In this document: piece after piece, positions 1 to 13,749 of the stretch
How positions within the stretch are numbered: the first letter of the stretch is position 1
Layout: each line of letters starts with the position of its first letter
Origin: Nocardioides sediminis
GTDB lineage: Bacteria; Actinomycetota; Actinomycetes; Propionibacteriales; Nocardioidaceae
NCBI RefSeq assembly: GCF_003047295.1
Contig: NZ_PZYZ01000007.1
Span: 1 to 64,000 of the forward strand
Direction of reading: 5' to 3'
Length of the DNA: 64,000 nt
Made by a program: the position numbers and the translations under genes
Notes under the pieces: generated by a model
What the model was told of the DNA's origin: nothing
The model's input: only the letters and a program-made list of their open reading frames with translations
The model's database searches: none

Positions 1-42
1 GGGGCTGTACTTCGAAGCCTGCGGCTTCCTCAGGTTGGGCAT
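1..42 (-). CDS. N-terminus of a hypothetical protein, cut by the left edge
   Basis: An ATG at 42 on the minus strand opens a frame that stays open to the window edge (14 codons, beginning MPNLRKPQASKYSP). A strong Shine-Dalgarno GGAGG (complement of 50-54) lies 7 nt upstream, which is the main reason to believe it. Too little is visible to assign a family. Confidence 0.45.
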   Translation of the reverse strand, partial: MPNLRKPQASKYSP

Positions 43-470
43 GTTCCATCCTCCATTCACATCGGAGGTGTGCACCAGACCCGGGGAGGTTCACCCGCGG
101 ATCTGCTGCATTTCCACGCAACTGCGCGGAACTGCACACACGCTGCGGTCCCGGTGGCACGCCGGGCGCCGAGGTCCGGTGCACGTCCGACACCTCGGCG
201 GCCGGGTCGTCGGACGTCAGCCGGGACGTCCGGCGCTGCGGTCGTTCGGACAGCCGGGTAGTCGTACGTCCCGGGCGACGTCCGACGTGACGGGCGCGCT
301 GCGGCGACGCGGGCGCCTGATCGTCGTACGGCGCCGGCGGCTCGTGGACGCGCGGACACAAGTGCTCCGTCCGGTCACGACCGAGCGTGGCTCCGCCTCG
401 GCGACCGCGGTTGTGTCCGCGTGTCTCCGCGGACGTCGATGCGCTCGCCGGCGACCGCCGCCGGGCTGCG
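43..470. other. 428-bp gap between divergent and convergent gene ends
   Basis: This stretch holds the upstream region of the minus-strand gene at the left edge and the 3' flank of the carbonic anhydrase gene. The middle part is rich in GACGTC and CGTAC words with no regular period. Frames crossing it are arginine-rich and resemble no protein, so I see no gene here. Confidence 0.4.
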
Positions 471-965
471 TCAGTACTTCTGCTCGAGCAGCCCGGTGTC
501 GACGTCGTAGACGAACCCGCCGACCTTGACGGTGTCGGGGATCAGCGGGTGGGAGCGCACCTTCTGCACGTCCTCCTCGAGGGCGGCCACCTGGTCGGCG
601 ATCACGTGGAACCGTTGCCACGAGGCGTCGACCCCGGCGGACTCGCCGATGCGCACCCGCAGCTCCGCCTCGGTGGCCGTGGTCATGGCGCACCGGGTGT
701 GCGGCACGACCAGCACCCGCTCGACGCCGAGCAGGTGCACGCCGAGCACCAGGGCCTCGAGCGCCGCGCTGGTGACACGGCCGCCGGGGTTGCGGAAGAT
801 CTTGGCGTCGCCGTGCGTGAGGCCGAGCATGCGTAGCGGGTCGATCCGGCTGTCCATGCAGGTCACGATGGCCACCCCGGCACGGGCGACGCCGTCGAAG
901 CCGCCGAGGTCGAAGTCGTCGGCGAAGGTGCGGTTGGCAGAGATCAGGTCGCTGAAGTCGTCCAC
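471..965 (-). CDS. beta-class carbonic anhydrase
   Basis: This protein of 164 aa probably interconverts CO2 and bicarbonate in the cytoplasm. The zinc-binding pattern of beta-carbonic anhydrases is complete: Cys36 and the Asp38/Arg40 dyad in TCMDSR, and His89 and Cys92 in PHTRC. The length matches the short mycobacterial CanA type (about 163 aa). It starts with GTG at 965, and a TACCCT hexamer lies 8 nt upstream, so the mRNA is probably leaderless. That promoter sits in the 27-nt gap behind the regulator gene, so the gene is likely expressed on its own. Function is secure at family level; physiological role is not visible. Confidence 0.9.
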   Translation of the reverse strand: MDDFSDLISANRTFADDFDLGGFDGVARAGVAIVTCMDSRIDPLRMLGLTHGDAKIFRNPGGRVTSAALEALVLGVHLLGVERVLVVPHTRCAMTTATEAELRVRIGESAGVDASWQRFHVIADQVAALEEDVQKVRSHPLIPDTVKVGGFVYDVDTGLLEQKY

Positions 966-973
966 GACCGCTG

Positions 974-979
974 AGGGTA
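974..979 (-). promoter_or_regulatory. -10 hexamer TACCCT, leaderless start of the carbonic anhydrase gene
   Basis: TACCCT on the minus strand ends 8 nt before the GTG start at 965. There is no Shine-Dalgarno in between. Confidence 0.45.
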
Positions 980-992
980 GCGGAGTCCGGCG

Positions 993-2210
993 TCAGCCCC
1001 GCGCCACGACCGGTGCGCTGGACCCCGCGATCGCCGGCCCCTGCTGGGGAAGGAGCACGGTGACCCGCACCGACGGGACGATGCGGTAGGGCTGGGCCTC
1101 GAGCAACGACCCCAGCGTGCGCCGCAGCCGGGACATCTCGGCGCGCACGGTCACCACCCGGCTCGGGTCGGCGAAGAGGTCGTCGGCAAGCTCGGCGGCG
1201 GTACGGCCTCCGGGGGAGCGCGCCAGGGCCAGCAGGATCTCCGCGTGCCGCCGGCTGGGTCGGTGCTGCCAGGCGTGGCTGGGGGTGCGCACCCGCAGCT
1301 CCGGCAGGTCACGCAGGTCGAGCTCGAGCTCGGTGGCGGTCGGGCGCTCGTCGCCGAGCCGGACCAGCCACCCGCCGGGCAGCGGCTCGACGGTCACGGC
1401 GCCGAGGGTCGGCAGCCACGTCGACTCCGCGGAGAGGTCGGCGGGCAGGACGAGGCGGTCGGGGGCGGTGAGGCCGGTGACCGCGGCGATGTGCCCGCTG
1501 GGGTCGACCGCGAGGGTGCGGCCACCGACCCGGGCGACGACCGGTGCGGCGTACGCGCGCAGGCGCTCGAGCGCCGCCGCGTGCTCGCTGCGGACCTGGG
1601 CCGCGGCCAGCTGCGCCGTCACGCCGACGAGCGCCAGCACCGACCGCTGGACGGCGTACGCCGGGCCGCTGATGTCGACGGCGCCGAGCGTCGCACCGGT
1701 CCACGGGTCCAGGACCGGCGAGGCCGCGCAGCTCCAGCGGGTGTGGGACTCCACGTAGTGCTCCGGGCCGTGGATGTGCACCGGCTCGCCGACCACCAGG
1801 CAGGTGCCGATGGCGTTGGTGCCCACGTTGGCCTCGGTCCAGGCCGAGCCCCGCACGAAGCCGAGCCGGTCGGCCAGGCGCTGTACGCCGGACCGGCCAC
1901 GCCGCCACAGCACGCGGCCGTCGGTGTCGGTCACGACCACCAGCAGGCCGTCGTCGACCACGGGGGACAGCGAGGTGGTGATGCTGGGCAGCAGGGGAGC
2001 CAGGGCGCTGGAGGCGCGGCGCGCCTCGACCTCGCCCTCGCTGAGGGGCGGCACGGCCGGCTCGGCGCCGGGGGCCAGGCCGCCGGCCCGGACGCGGCGC
2101 CAGGACGCGCTGATCTCGGGGCGGGCGGCCTCGGCGGTGCCGGTCCCGGACAGCGCGCGCTCGCGGGTGAGCCGGGCAGCGCGCTCGTGCTGTCCCTCGT
2201 CGCGCCCCAT
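993..2210 (-). CDS. GAF-domain transcriptional regulator, AcoR-like
   Basis: A 405-aa cytoplasmic regulator. The N-terminal half matches the AcoR sensor layout: an ASWRRV segment, then a GAF domain with TEANVGTNAIGT and HYVESHTRWSCAASPVLDP. The C-terminal 80 residues (around RHAEILLALARSPGG and RVVTVRAEMSRLRRTLGS) look like a winged-helix DNA-binding domain, not the Fis-type helix-turn-helix of sigma-54 activators; no AAA+ domain is present. I chose ATG 2210 over upstream starts because GGGAGG lies 4 nt before it and the extra N-terminal residues look like non-coding sequence. It is divergent from the flavin monooxygenase, with an inverted repeat between them, so it probably controls that gene in response to a small ligand. 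Confidence 0.8.
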   Translation of the reverse strand: MGRDEGQHERAARLTRERALSGTGTAEAARPEISASWRRVRAGGLAPGAEPAVPPLSEGEVEARRASSALAPLLPSITTSLSPVVDDGLLVVVTDTDGRVLWRRGRSGVQRLADRLGFVRGSAWTEANVGTNAIGTCLVVGEPVHIHGPEHYVESHTRWSCAASPVLDPWTGATLGAVDISGPAYAVQRSVLALVGVTAQLAAAQVRSEHAAALERLRAYAAPVVARVGGRTLAVDPSGHIAAVTGLTAPDRLVLPADLSAESTWLPTLGAVTVEPLPGGWLVRLGDERPTATELELDLRDLPELRVRTPSHAWQHRPSRRHAEILLALARSPGGRTAAELADDLFADPSRVVTVRAEMSRLRRTLGSLLEAQPYRIVPSVRVTVLLPQQGPAIAGSSAPVVARG

Positions 2211-2245
2211 CCCGCCTCCCCGCGGTCCCCGGACCATCTGCCGAC

Positions 2246-2265
2246 GGTTGCAACCCCGTGCAACC
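2246..2265. promoter_or_regulatory. Inverted repeat, candidate operator of the GAF regulator
   Basis: GGTTGCA-N6-TGCAACC is a perfect 7-bp inverted repeat in the 110-bp gap between the divergent regulator (start 2210) and monooxygenase (start 2321). Its centre is 45 bp from the first start and 65 bp from the second. Position and symmetry fit a dimeric regulator site; the assignment to the adjacent regulator is inference. Confidence 0.55.
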
Positions 2266-2320
2266 CTGCCGCCGATGGTACGACCGGGTGTGTCGTGGGT
2301 CACGTCGGAAGGAGACGTTC

Positions 2321-4156
2321 GTGACCCAGACCCTGGATGCACCCGAGACCACCGAGACGCCCGACCCGAGCGCGGTGGCCACCCGATGGCTGGACGACCT
2401 CGAGGCGGCTCTCGCCGCACGGGACGTCCCGGCCGCGACCCGGCTGTTCGCCACCGAGTCCTACTGGCGGGACCTGGTGTCCTTCAGCTGGAACATCACG
2501 ACCGTCGAGGGCCGCGAGGGCGTCGGCGACCTGCTGGAGCACACCCTGGCGGGGACGGACCCCTCCGGCTTCGTGCTCGAGGAGCCGGCGGACGAGGTGG
2601 ACGGCGTGGTGACCGCGTGGTTCCTCTTCGAGACCGCGATCGGTCGCGGGCGGGGGCTCCTGCGGCTGGTCGAGGAGGACGGCGAACGCCGGGCGTTCAC
2701 GTTCCTCACCACGCTCTACGAGCTGAAGGGCCACGAGGAGCCGCGCAACGAGCACCGTCCGCGGGGCGCCGAGCACGGCGCGGACAAGCAGCGCAGGACG
2801 TGGCTGGAGCGCCGGCAGGAGGAGGCCGAGAGCCTGGGCAGCACCACGCAGCCCTACGTGCTCGTCATCGGCGGCGGACAGGGCGGCATCGCCCTCGGCG
2901 CCCGGCTGCGGCAGCTCGGCGTACCGAGCCTCGTCATCGACAAGCACCCCCGGCCCGGTGACCAGTGGCGCAACCGCTACAAGTCGCTGTGCCTGCACGA
3001 CCCGGTCTGGTACGACCACCTGCCCTACCTCAAGTTCCCCGACAACTGGCCGGTCTTCGCGCCCAAGGACAAGATCGGCGACTGGCTGGAGTCCTACACG
3101 AAGATCATGGAGGTCCCCTACTGGTCGAGCACCACGGCGACCAGTGCCTCGTGGTCGGAGGAGACGGGGGAGTGGACGGTCGAGGTCGAGCGGGAGGGTA
3201 AGCCGCTGACGCTGCGCCCCACCCAGCTCGTCTTCGCGACCGGGATGTCGGGCAAGCCCAACGTCCCCGACGTGCCTGGCAGCGACGTCTTCGAGGGCGA
3301 CCTGCACCACTCGTCGGCCCACCCCGGCCCGGACGCCTACCGCGGCAAGAAGGTCGTCGTGATCGGGAGCAACAACTCCGCCTTCGACATCTGCGGGGCG
3401 CTGTGGGAGAACGACGTCGACGTGACGATGGTGCAGCGCAGCTCCACCCACATCGTCAAGAGCGACAGCCTCATGGAGATCGGGCTCGGCGACCTCTACT
3501 CCGAGCGGGCCGTCGAGGCGGGGGTGACGACCGAGAAGGCCGACCTCATCTTCGCCTCGCTGCCCTACCGGATCATGCACACCTTCCAGATCCCGCTCTA
3601 CGAGGCGATGGCGGAGAAGGACAAGGGCTTCTACGAGCGGCTCGAGGCAGCCGGCTTCGACCACGACTGGGGCGACGACGGGTCCGGCCTGTTCATGAAG
3701 TACCTCCGGCGCGGGTCGGGCTACTACATCGACGTCGGCGCCGCCGACCTGGTGGCCAACGGCGACGTGAAGCTGGTGAAGGGCCAGATCGACCACCTCA
3801 CCGAGGACGCGGTGGTCCTCGAGGACGGGACCGAGCTGCCGGCGGACCTGGTCGTCTTCGCCACCGGCTACGGGTCGATGAACGGCTGGGTGGCCGACCT
3901 CGTCGACCAGGAGACCGCGGACCGCCTCGGCAAGGTGTGGGGGCTGGGCTCCGACACCACCAAGGACCCGGGTCCGTGGGAGGGCGAGCAGCGCAACATG
4001 TGGAAGCCCACGCAGGTGCCCAACCTGTGGATGCACGGGGGCAACCTGCACCAGTCGCGCCACTACTCGCTCTACCTCGCGCTCCAGCTCAAGGCGCGCC
4101 TCGAGGGCATCGACACGCCCGTCTACCGGCTCCAGGAGGTCCACCACACCGGCTGA
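2321..4156 (+). CDS. NAD(P)/FAD-dependent flavin monooxygenase with N-terminal SnoaL-like domain
   Basis: A 611-aa enzyme predicted to use NADPH and O2 to oxygenate an unknown small substrate. Residues 1-140 resemble an NTF2/SnoaL-like fold (RWLDDLEAALAARDVPAATR). From 178 a class B flavin monooxygenase follows: FAD-binding GGGQGG at 184-189, an FxGxxxH motif at 324-330, the NADPH dinucleotide motif GSNNSA at 349-354, and the ATG linker motif at 307-309. The two-domain architecture is common in actinobacteria. GTG 2321 is chosen because GGAAGGAG lies 7 nt upstream; earlier in-frame codons lie in the operator. The divergent GAF regulator suggests substrate-induced expression. Substrate cannot be read from the sequence. 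Confidence 0.85.
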   Translation: MTQTLDAPETTETPDPSAVATRWLDDLEAALAARDVPAATRLFATESYWRDLVSFSWNITTVEGREGVGDLLEHTLAGTDPSGFVLEEPADEVDGVVTAWFLFETAIGRGRGLLRLVEEDGERRAFTFLTTLYELKGHEEPRNEHRPRGAEHGADKQRRTWLERRQEEAESLGSTTQPYVLVIGGGQGGIALGARLRQLGVPSLVIDKHPRPGDQWRNRYKSLCLHDPVWYDHLPYLKFPDNWPVFAPKDKIGDWLESYTKIMEVPYWSSTTATSASWSEETGEWTVEVEREGKPLTLRPTQLVFATGMSGKPNVPDVPGSDVFEGDLHHSSAHPGPDAYRGKKVVVIGSNNSAFDICGALWENDVDVTMVQRSSTHIVKSDSLMEIGLGDLYSERAVEAGVTTEKADLIFASLPYRIMHTFQIPLYEAMAEKDKGFYERLEAAGFDHDWGDDGSGLFMKYLRRGSGYYIDVGAADLVANGDVKLVKGQIDHLTEDAVVLEDGTELPADLVVFATGYGSMNGWVADLVDQETADRLGKVWGLGSDTTKDPGPWEGEQRNMWKPTQVPNLWMHGGNLHQSRHYSLYLALQLKARLEGIDTPVYRLQEVHHTG

Positions 4157-4158
4157 CC

Positions 4159-4203
4159 ACCCCCCTGCGGGTCACCCCCCTGCGGGTCACCCCCCGCCGG
4201 GTC
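4159..4203. repeat. Three tandem 15-bp repeats between convergent genes
   Basis: Units ACCCCCCTGCGGGTC at 4159, 4174 and a variant (ACCCCCCGCCGGGTC) at 4189. The last unit overlaps the stop codon of the MFS gene. It fills the whole gap between the monooxygenase and MFS stops. It may serve as a termination region, but no U-tract is present. Confidence 0.75.
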
Positions 4204-5965
4204 AGTGCGCCGACAACGCGTCGCGTGCGCTGACCCGGTCGGTGCGTGCGCCGGCGAAGACCACCAGCGCCAGGACGCCGGCCACGACGGCGCAGCCGGC
4301 GGCGCCCCAGAAGACGGCGTGCTCCTGGGCGATGCCCGCCAGCTTGAGGAGCCGGGTGTACTCATCGCAGCGGCTGGACCCGTCGCAGACCTCGCGCACG
4401 GGCGGTACGTCGGCCTGCTCGGCGTAGTAGCGGCGCAGTCCCACCACGGTGAGGGCCGAGATCCCGACGAGCATGCCGACCATCCGGGCCACCACCACGA
4501 AGGCGCTGGCCACTCCGTGGACGTCGTCGTCGGTGAACGCGAGCAGCGCGGCGTTGACCGGCGCCAGGGCGAGCCCGAAGCCGAGGCCGCAGGCGACCAG
4601 CGCGACGTTGGCCGACCACTCCGACAGGGAGGTGAGGTCCCAGCGCGTCATCAGCACGAACCCCACGGCCGCGCACGCCATGCCCGCCGCCGTCACGACG
4701 CCCGGCGGGACGCTGCGGACCAGGTAGCCGCCCAGGACCGCGCCGACCGGCAGCGCGACGAGGAAGCGCACCAGCACCAGGGCCGCCATCAGCTGGGAGT
4801 CGGGGTAGACGGTCGTGCGCGCGAAGAGCGGGATGTCGATCAGCGCCGCGATGAGGGCGGCCCCGACGAAGAAGCTGACGAGCAGGGCACCCCAGGCGGG
4901 GGTGCGCCGCAGCGCGCCGCGCGGCACCAGGGGTGCCGCCGCCCGGCGGAGGTGGACCACGAAGAGCACCGTGGCGACCGCCGAGCCGAGCAGGAACCAC
5001 AGGCCCTGGTCGGAGAAGACCTGCACCTTGGGGTCGGCGGTGGCGAAGGCCAGGATCACCCCGCCGAGCGCGACGGCGAGGAGGAGGGCGCCGGTGAGGT
5101 CGGCCTCGCGCAGGGCCGCGACCCAGCGGCGTACGTCGAAGAAGGGCGCGGGCGCCAGGGTGCACCAGGCCACCAGCGCGACCGCGGCGCCGACGGCCAG
5201 CACCCCGACCGGGGTGAGCCACCGGCCGTCACCGGCGAACGGGATGAACGCCTGGCCCCACGTGAGGTCGCGCAGCAGGGGCGGAGGGCGCAGGAACACC
5301 AGGGAGCCCGCCGCCAGCGTGAGCGCCAGCAGGGCGAGCCCGACGAGGTCGGGCCGGCGCCGGTGCGCGTGCGGGCCCGGTGCCGCGCGCCGGATGGCCG
5401 CGGCCAGCACCAGCCCGACGGCGAGGTTGATGGCGAAGATGGCACGCCAGTCGGTGAACGCGAGCACGACGGCGCCGAAGAGGGGCCCGACGACCGACCC
5501 GATCTCCTGCACTGCGGAGACGACGCCGAGCGGCACGCCACGCCGGTGCGGCGGGTAGAGGTCGGCGACCAGGGCCAGGGTGGCGGGCACCAGGCCGCCG
5601 CCGCCGACGCCCTGGAGGAACCGGCCGGCGACCATCGAGGGCATGTCGTAGGCCAGCGCCGTCACCAGCGACCCGAACGCGAAGAGGACCAGGGAGAAGA
5701 CCAGCACCGGCACCCGGCCGCGCAGGTCCGCCATCCGGCCGATGAGGGGCAGCATCGCGACGTAGCCGAGCAGGAACCCCGAGATGATCGGCGCGGCCCG
5801 CTGGAGCTGGTCGATGGGCACGCCCGTCGAGGTCATCATGTCGGGCAGCGCGAGCACCACCACGTAGGTGTCGGCGGCCGCGAACGCCACGGCGACGGCC
5901 GCGAGGCCGAGCAGCAGGCGCGCCGAGCGGGCGCCGGACGCGTCCGGTCCGGCCGCCGGGCTCAT
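4202..5965 (-). CDS. MFS exporter, P55/EmrB-like (14 membrane segments)
   Basis: A 587-aa integral membrane transporter of the drug:H+ antiporter-2 type. The first half contains the MFS signature region (GRMADLRGRVP) and the helix-5 motif region around GSVVGPLFGAVVL; about 14 hydrophobic segments can be counted, with a soluble loop near residues 195-205. Its ATG overlaps the stop of the upstream lipoprotein gene (ATGA), so the two are translationally coupled. The same pair, lipoprotein then MFS, is lprG-Rv1410c (P55) in Mycobacterium tuberculosis, which moves triacylglycerol-type lipids to the outer layers. I infer a similar lipid-export role here. A drug efflux function cannot be excluded. 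Confidence 0.8.
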   Translation of the reverse strand: MSPAAGPDASGARSARLLLGLAAVAVAFAAADTYVVVLALPDMMTSTGVPIDQLQRAAPIISGFLLGYVAMLPLIGRMADLRGRVPVLVFSLVLFAFGSLVTALAYDMPSMVAGRFLQGVGGGGLVPATLALVADLYPPHRRGVPLGVVSAVQEIGSVVGPLFGAVVLAFTDWRAIFAINLAVGLVLAAAIRRAAPGPHAHRRRPDLVGLALLALTLAAGSLVFLRPPPLLRDLTWGQAFIPFAGDGRWLTPVGVLAVGAAVALVAWCTLAPAPFFDVRRWVAALREADLTGALLLAVALGGVILAFATADPKVQVFSDQGLWFLLGSAVATVLFVVHLRRAAAPLVPRGALRRTPAWGALLVSFFVGAALIAALIDIPLFARTTVYPDSQLMAALVLVRFLVALPVGAVLGGYLVRSVPPGVVTAAGMACAAVGFVLMTRWDLTSLSEWSANVALVACGLGFGLALAPVNAALLAFTDDDVHGVASAFVVVARMVGMLVGISALTVVGLRRYYAEQADVPPVREVCDGSSRCDEYTRLLKLAGIAQEHAVFWGAAGCAVVAGVLALVVFAGARTDRVSARDALSAH

Positions 5966-6702
5966 GGGGCGACGATGTCCTTGGTCGTGCCGTAGTCGGC
6001 GAAGTCGACGGTGTAGGTCATCTCGGTGCTGTCCCGGTAGAACACGCCGGTCAGCACCGCCTGGCGCAGCTCGCCGGCGTCGGAGACGAGGTACTCGACG
6101 TCGAAGGCGTCACCCGACGAGCTCGGGATGACCTTCTTCATCGCCCGTCCCGGGACGGTCCCGGTGTAGGTCGTCAGGACCTCGGAGTTGTCGGCGCCGC
6201 CGCGCACGCTCTCGCCCTCCTCGAGGTCCTCGGTGACGCCGAGCAGCGAGCCGAAGCCGCGGTCCTCGCTCACGAAGGCGGACGGGTCCGGCGCGCCGTA
6301 GTCGGCGGGGTCGACGTCCTGGTAGCCGGTGGTGAACGGGAGCTGGGCGTAGACCACGTCGTCGACCGCCACCACCGGCACGTCGACGCTCTGGCCGGCG
6401 TAGATGACGGTGATGGAGCCCTCGAAGGCGGGCGCGTTGGTGGCGATCCCGTCGGCCTCGGTGATCCCGGCGATGCCCTCGGGCAGGTCCTGCGTGGAGA
6501 GGGTGAGGTCGACACCGCTGGTGCCGGCGAGGGTGGCCGCGGCCGCGGCCAGGACCTCCTCGGGGGTCGGCTCGTCGGCCGCAGCCTCCTCGTCACCGGC
6601 GCCGGAGCAGCCCGTCAGGACGAGCGCGCCCACGAGCGCGCCCGCCAGGGTCATGGCGATCGGTCGGGACGGCGTACGCCGGCGGGCCGTGGGGGAGCGC
6701 AT
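5962..6702 (-). CDS. LppX/LprAFG-family lipoprotein (LprG-like)
   Basis: A 246-aa predicted lipoprotein. A basic N-terminus and hydrophobic stretch end in the lipobox LTGC with the acylated Cys at 32. The mature part has the LprG/LppX lipid-carrier outline: an early helix around EEVLAAAAATLAG, then beta-rich sequence (VYAQLPFTTGYQDVDP, AMKKVIPSSSG, YLVSDAGELRQAVLTG). It probably carries a lipid for the coupled MFS exporter across the cell envelope. Start ATG 6702 has GGAAGG 8 nt upstream, inside the end of the topoisomerase gene, which places the three genes in one probable operon. An alternative start at the internal Met17 would still leave a signal peptide. Confidence 0.8.
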   Translation of the reverse strand: MRSPTARRRTPSRPIAMTLAGALVGALVLTGCSGAGDEEAAADEPTPEEVLAAAAATLAGTSGVDLTLSTQDLPEGIAGITEADGIATNAPAFEGSITVIYAGQSVDVPVVAVDDVVYAQLPFTTGYQDVDPADYGAPDPSAFVSEDRGFGSLLGVTEDLEEGESVRGGADNSEVLTTYTGTVPGRAMKKVIPSSSGDAFDVEYLVSDAGELRQAVLTGVFYRDSTEMTYTVDFADYGTTKDIVAP

Positions 6703-6706
6703 GCGG

Positions 6707-9211
<2,505 letters not shown>

Positions 9212-9217
9212 GGCGCC

Positions 9218-9223
9218 ATTGTC
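9218..9223 (-). promoter_or_regulatory. Weak -10 candidate GACAAT before the topoisomerase gene
   Basis: GACAAT on the minus strand ends 6 nt before ATG 9211, with no Shine-Dalgarno. It departs from TANNNT at the first base. Confidence 0.3.
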
Positions 9224-9278
9224 CCCGCTGGTCCACGCCGCGCCGCGCGGGGCGCGCCGGGGCCCCGGGCGGGACCGG

Positions 9279-9284
9279 TAGATT
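9279..9284 (+). promoter_or_regulatory. -10 hexamer TAGATT, leaderless start of the GNAT/acyl-CoA synthetase gene
   Basis: TAGATT ends 6 nt before the GTG at 9291; no ribosome binding site is present. Confidence 0.55.
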
Positions 9285-9290
9285 TCGGGT

Positions 9291-11996
<2,706 letters not shown>

Positions 11997-12009
11997 GCGG
12001 GGCGCGTGA

Positions 12010-12015
12010 CAGGAT
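12010..12015 (+). promoter_or_regulatory. -10 hexamer CAGGAT before the DUF5998 gene
   Basis: CAGGAT ends 7 nt before ATG 12023 and favours that start over an in-frame ATG at 12014, which overlaps the hexamer. Confidence 0.45.
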
Positions 12016-12022
12016 GCCGCCC

Positions 12023-12598
12023 ATGCGCACCACCAGGCGAGACGCGGGAGCGCTCCGCGTCGCCATCGACCACACCGGCTACTACCCCGAGGTGGTGACC
12101 GACGGAGTCTTCGCGGCCGTCGCCGGCGAGGACGTGCTGTCGTTCTACGTGCACCACGAGCCGACGTTCGACCGCGACGAGGTGCGCCGCCACCTCACGG
12201 TGGTCGTGCTGACGCCCTCGCGGCTGATCCTGGCCCACACCGACGAGCACCCGGGCGACGACCTGCTGCCCGACCCCTACACCTCGACCTCGACCGAGGC
12301 GATCTCGCTGGCCTCGGTCCGCTCGGTGGTCGTGACCCGGATGATCGCCAACCCGACCTCGGGCCCCACGCCGCCGGCCGAGGCCGTGCTGACCATCGGC
12401 TGGGGCGGGGTCGGTCGGGTCGACCTGGAGCCGGCCTCCTGCTCCGACCCCGACTGCGACGCCGACCACGGCTACACCGGCGTGATCGCCGGTGACGACT
12501 TCTCGCTCCGGGTCTCGGCCGTCGCCGAGGGCACCGCCGCCGTCCACGGCCTGCTCGAGTTCGCCGAGGCGCTCTCGTCGCGCACCCACGGCGCGTGA
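12023..12598 (+). CDS. DUF5998 family protein
   Basis: A 191-aa soluble protein without signal peptide or membrane segment. The whole length follows an actinobacterial conserved family I recognise as DUF5998: an N-terminal IDHTGYYPEVV segment, HHEPTFDRDEVRRHLTV, TDEHPGDD, VVVTRMIANP, and a Cys/His-containing CSDPDCDADHGYTG near the C-terminus that might bind metal. No activity is known to me. Its last codons overlap the GTG of the phosphodiesterase-like gene, and this pair tends to stay together in related genomes, so a link to nucleotide or phosphodiester metabolism is possible but unproven. Confidence 0.65.
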   Translation: MRTTRRDAGALRVAIDHTGYYPEVVTDGVFAAVAGEDVLSFYVHHEPTFDRDEVRRHLTVVVLTPSRLILAHTDEHPGDDLLPDPYTSTSTEAISLASVRSVVVTRMIANPTSGPTPPAEAVLTIGWGGVGRVDLEPASCSDPDCDADHGYTGVIAGDDFSLRVSAVAEGTAAVHGLLEFAEALSSRTHGA

Positions 12599-13743
12599 CG
12601 TCCCCCGGGGCCCCGGAAGGGGCCTTCACCGAGCCGGCGTACGGCGACCGGTCGCTCGGCGACGTCGTCCCGGCCGTGGCGCGCGCCCTGGGCATCGGTC
12701 CCGACGTCGTCGGCCCGCCGCCGACGGGCCTGCTCCTCCCCGACGCCGGGTCCTGGGTGATCTTCCTGGTCGACGGGCTCGGGGCCGAGCTGCTGACCCG
12801 CTACGCCCACGCCGCGCCGTACCTCTCCTCGCTCGTCGACGGCAGCGCGACCGGCACCGCCGGCGTCCCCTCGACGACCGCGACCAGCCTCACCTCGCTC
12901 GGGACCGGCCTCACGCCGGGCACGCACGGGCTGGTGGGGTTCACCGCGCGGGTCCCGGGCACCGACCGGCTTCTCAACCACCTGTGGTGGGACAAGCGGG
13001 TCGACCCGATGGAGTGGCAGCCGCACCCGACGGCCTTCGCGCGGCTCGGCGCCGCCGGGGTCGCGGTCACCGTGGTCAACAAGCGCGAGTTCGAGGGGTC
13101 CGGGCTGACGGTCGCGGCGCACCGCGGGGCCGGCTACGTGGGCGCCGACCGGGTCGGCGAGCGGATCGCCGGCGTCGTCGCGGCGGCGGGGACGACCCCG
13201 TCGCTGACCTACGTCTACGACTCCGACCTCGACTGGACCGGGCACAAGTTCGGGGTCGCCTCGACGCAGTGGCTGCAGCAGCTGGCCATGGTCGACGCCG
13301 AGGCCGAGCAGATGCGCGAGGCGCTGCCCGCCTCGACGCGGCTGCTCGTGGTCGCCGACCACGGGATGGTCGACAGCCCCGTCGAGGCGCGGGTCGACGT
13401 CGACGAGGTCACCGAGCTCCGGGACGGCGTCGACCTCCTCGGCGGCGAGGCACGCTTCCGGCACCTCTACTGCTCGCGCGGGTCCGTGGACTCCGTGGTC
13501 GCCACCTGGCGCGGGGTGCTGGGGGACCGGGCGCTCGTGCTGAGCCGGGACGACGCGGTCGAGCGCGGGTGGTTCGGCGACTCCCGGGCCGGGGTGCTGC
13601 CCCGCATCGGCGACGTGGTGGTGGCCTGCCGGGGTGACGCCGCCGTGGTGTCGAGCACCGACTTCTCCTACGAGATGTCGCTGGTCGGCCTGCACGGCTC
13701 GCTGACGTCGACGGAGATGCTGATCCCCGTCCTCGTCGGCTGA
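12595..13743 (+). CDS. Alkaline phosphatase superfamily nucleotide pyrophosphatase/phosphodiesterase
   Basis: A 382-aa enzyme of the alkaline phosphatase fold. Visible metal and catalytic elements are FLVDGLGAE (first Asp), the PSTTATSL loop carrying the Thr nucleophile, YDSDLDWTGHKFG (Asp and His ligands), VADHGMVD (Asp-His), and the late GLHGS histidine. The pattern is that of type I phosphodiesterases/nucleotide pyrophosphatases. No signal peptide is obvious, so it is probably cytoplasmic. The GTG start overlaps the upstream stop (GTGA), which implies co-translation with the DUF5998 protein. The gene ends 6 bp from the convergent thymidine kinase gene. Confidence 0.85.
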   Translation: MTSPGAPEGAFTEPAYGDRSLGDVVPAVARALGIGPDVVGPPPTGLLLPDAGSWVIFLVDGLGAELLTRYAHAAPYLSSLVDGSATGTAGVPSTTATSLTSLGTGLTPGTHGLVGFTARVPGTDRLLNHLWWDKRVDPMEWQPHPTAFARLGAAGVAVTVVNKREFEGSGLTVAAHRGAGYVGADRVGERIAGVVAAAGTTPSLTYVYDSDLDWTGHKFGVASTQWLQQLAMVDAEAEQMREALPASTRLLVVADHGMVDSPVEARVDVDEVTELRDGVDLLGGEARFRHLYCSRGSVDSVVATWRGVLGDRALVLSRDDAVERGWFGDSRAGVLPRIGDVVVACRGDAAVVSSTDFSYEMSLVGLHGSLTSTEMLIPVLVG

Positions 13744-13749
13744 CCCGCC

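Noticed and set aside
2300..4147. Long minus-strand open frame opposite the flavin monooxygenase
   Set aside because: High-GC antisense shadow; the plus strand has motifs, ribosome site and proper codon bias.
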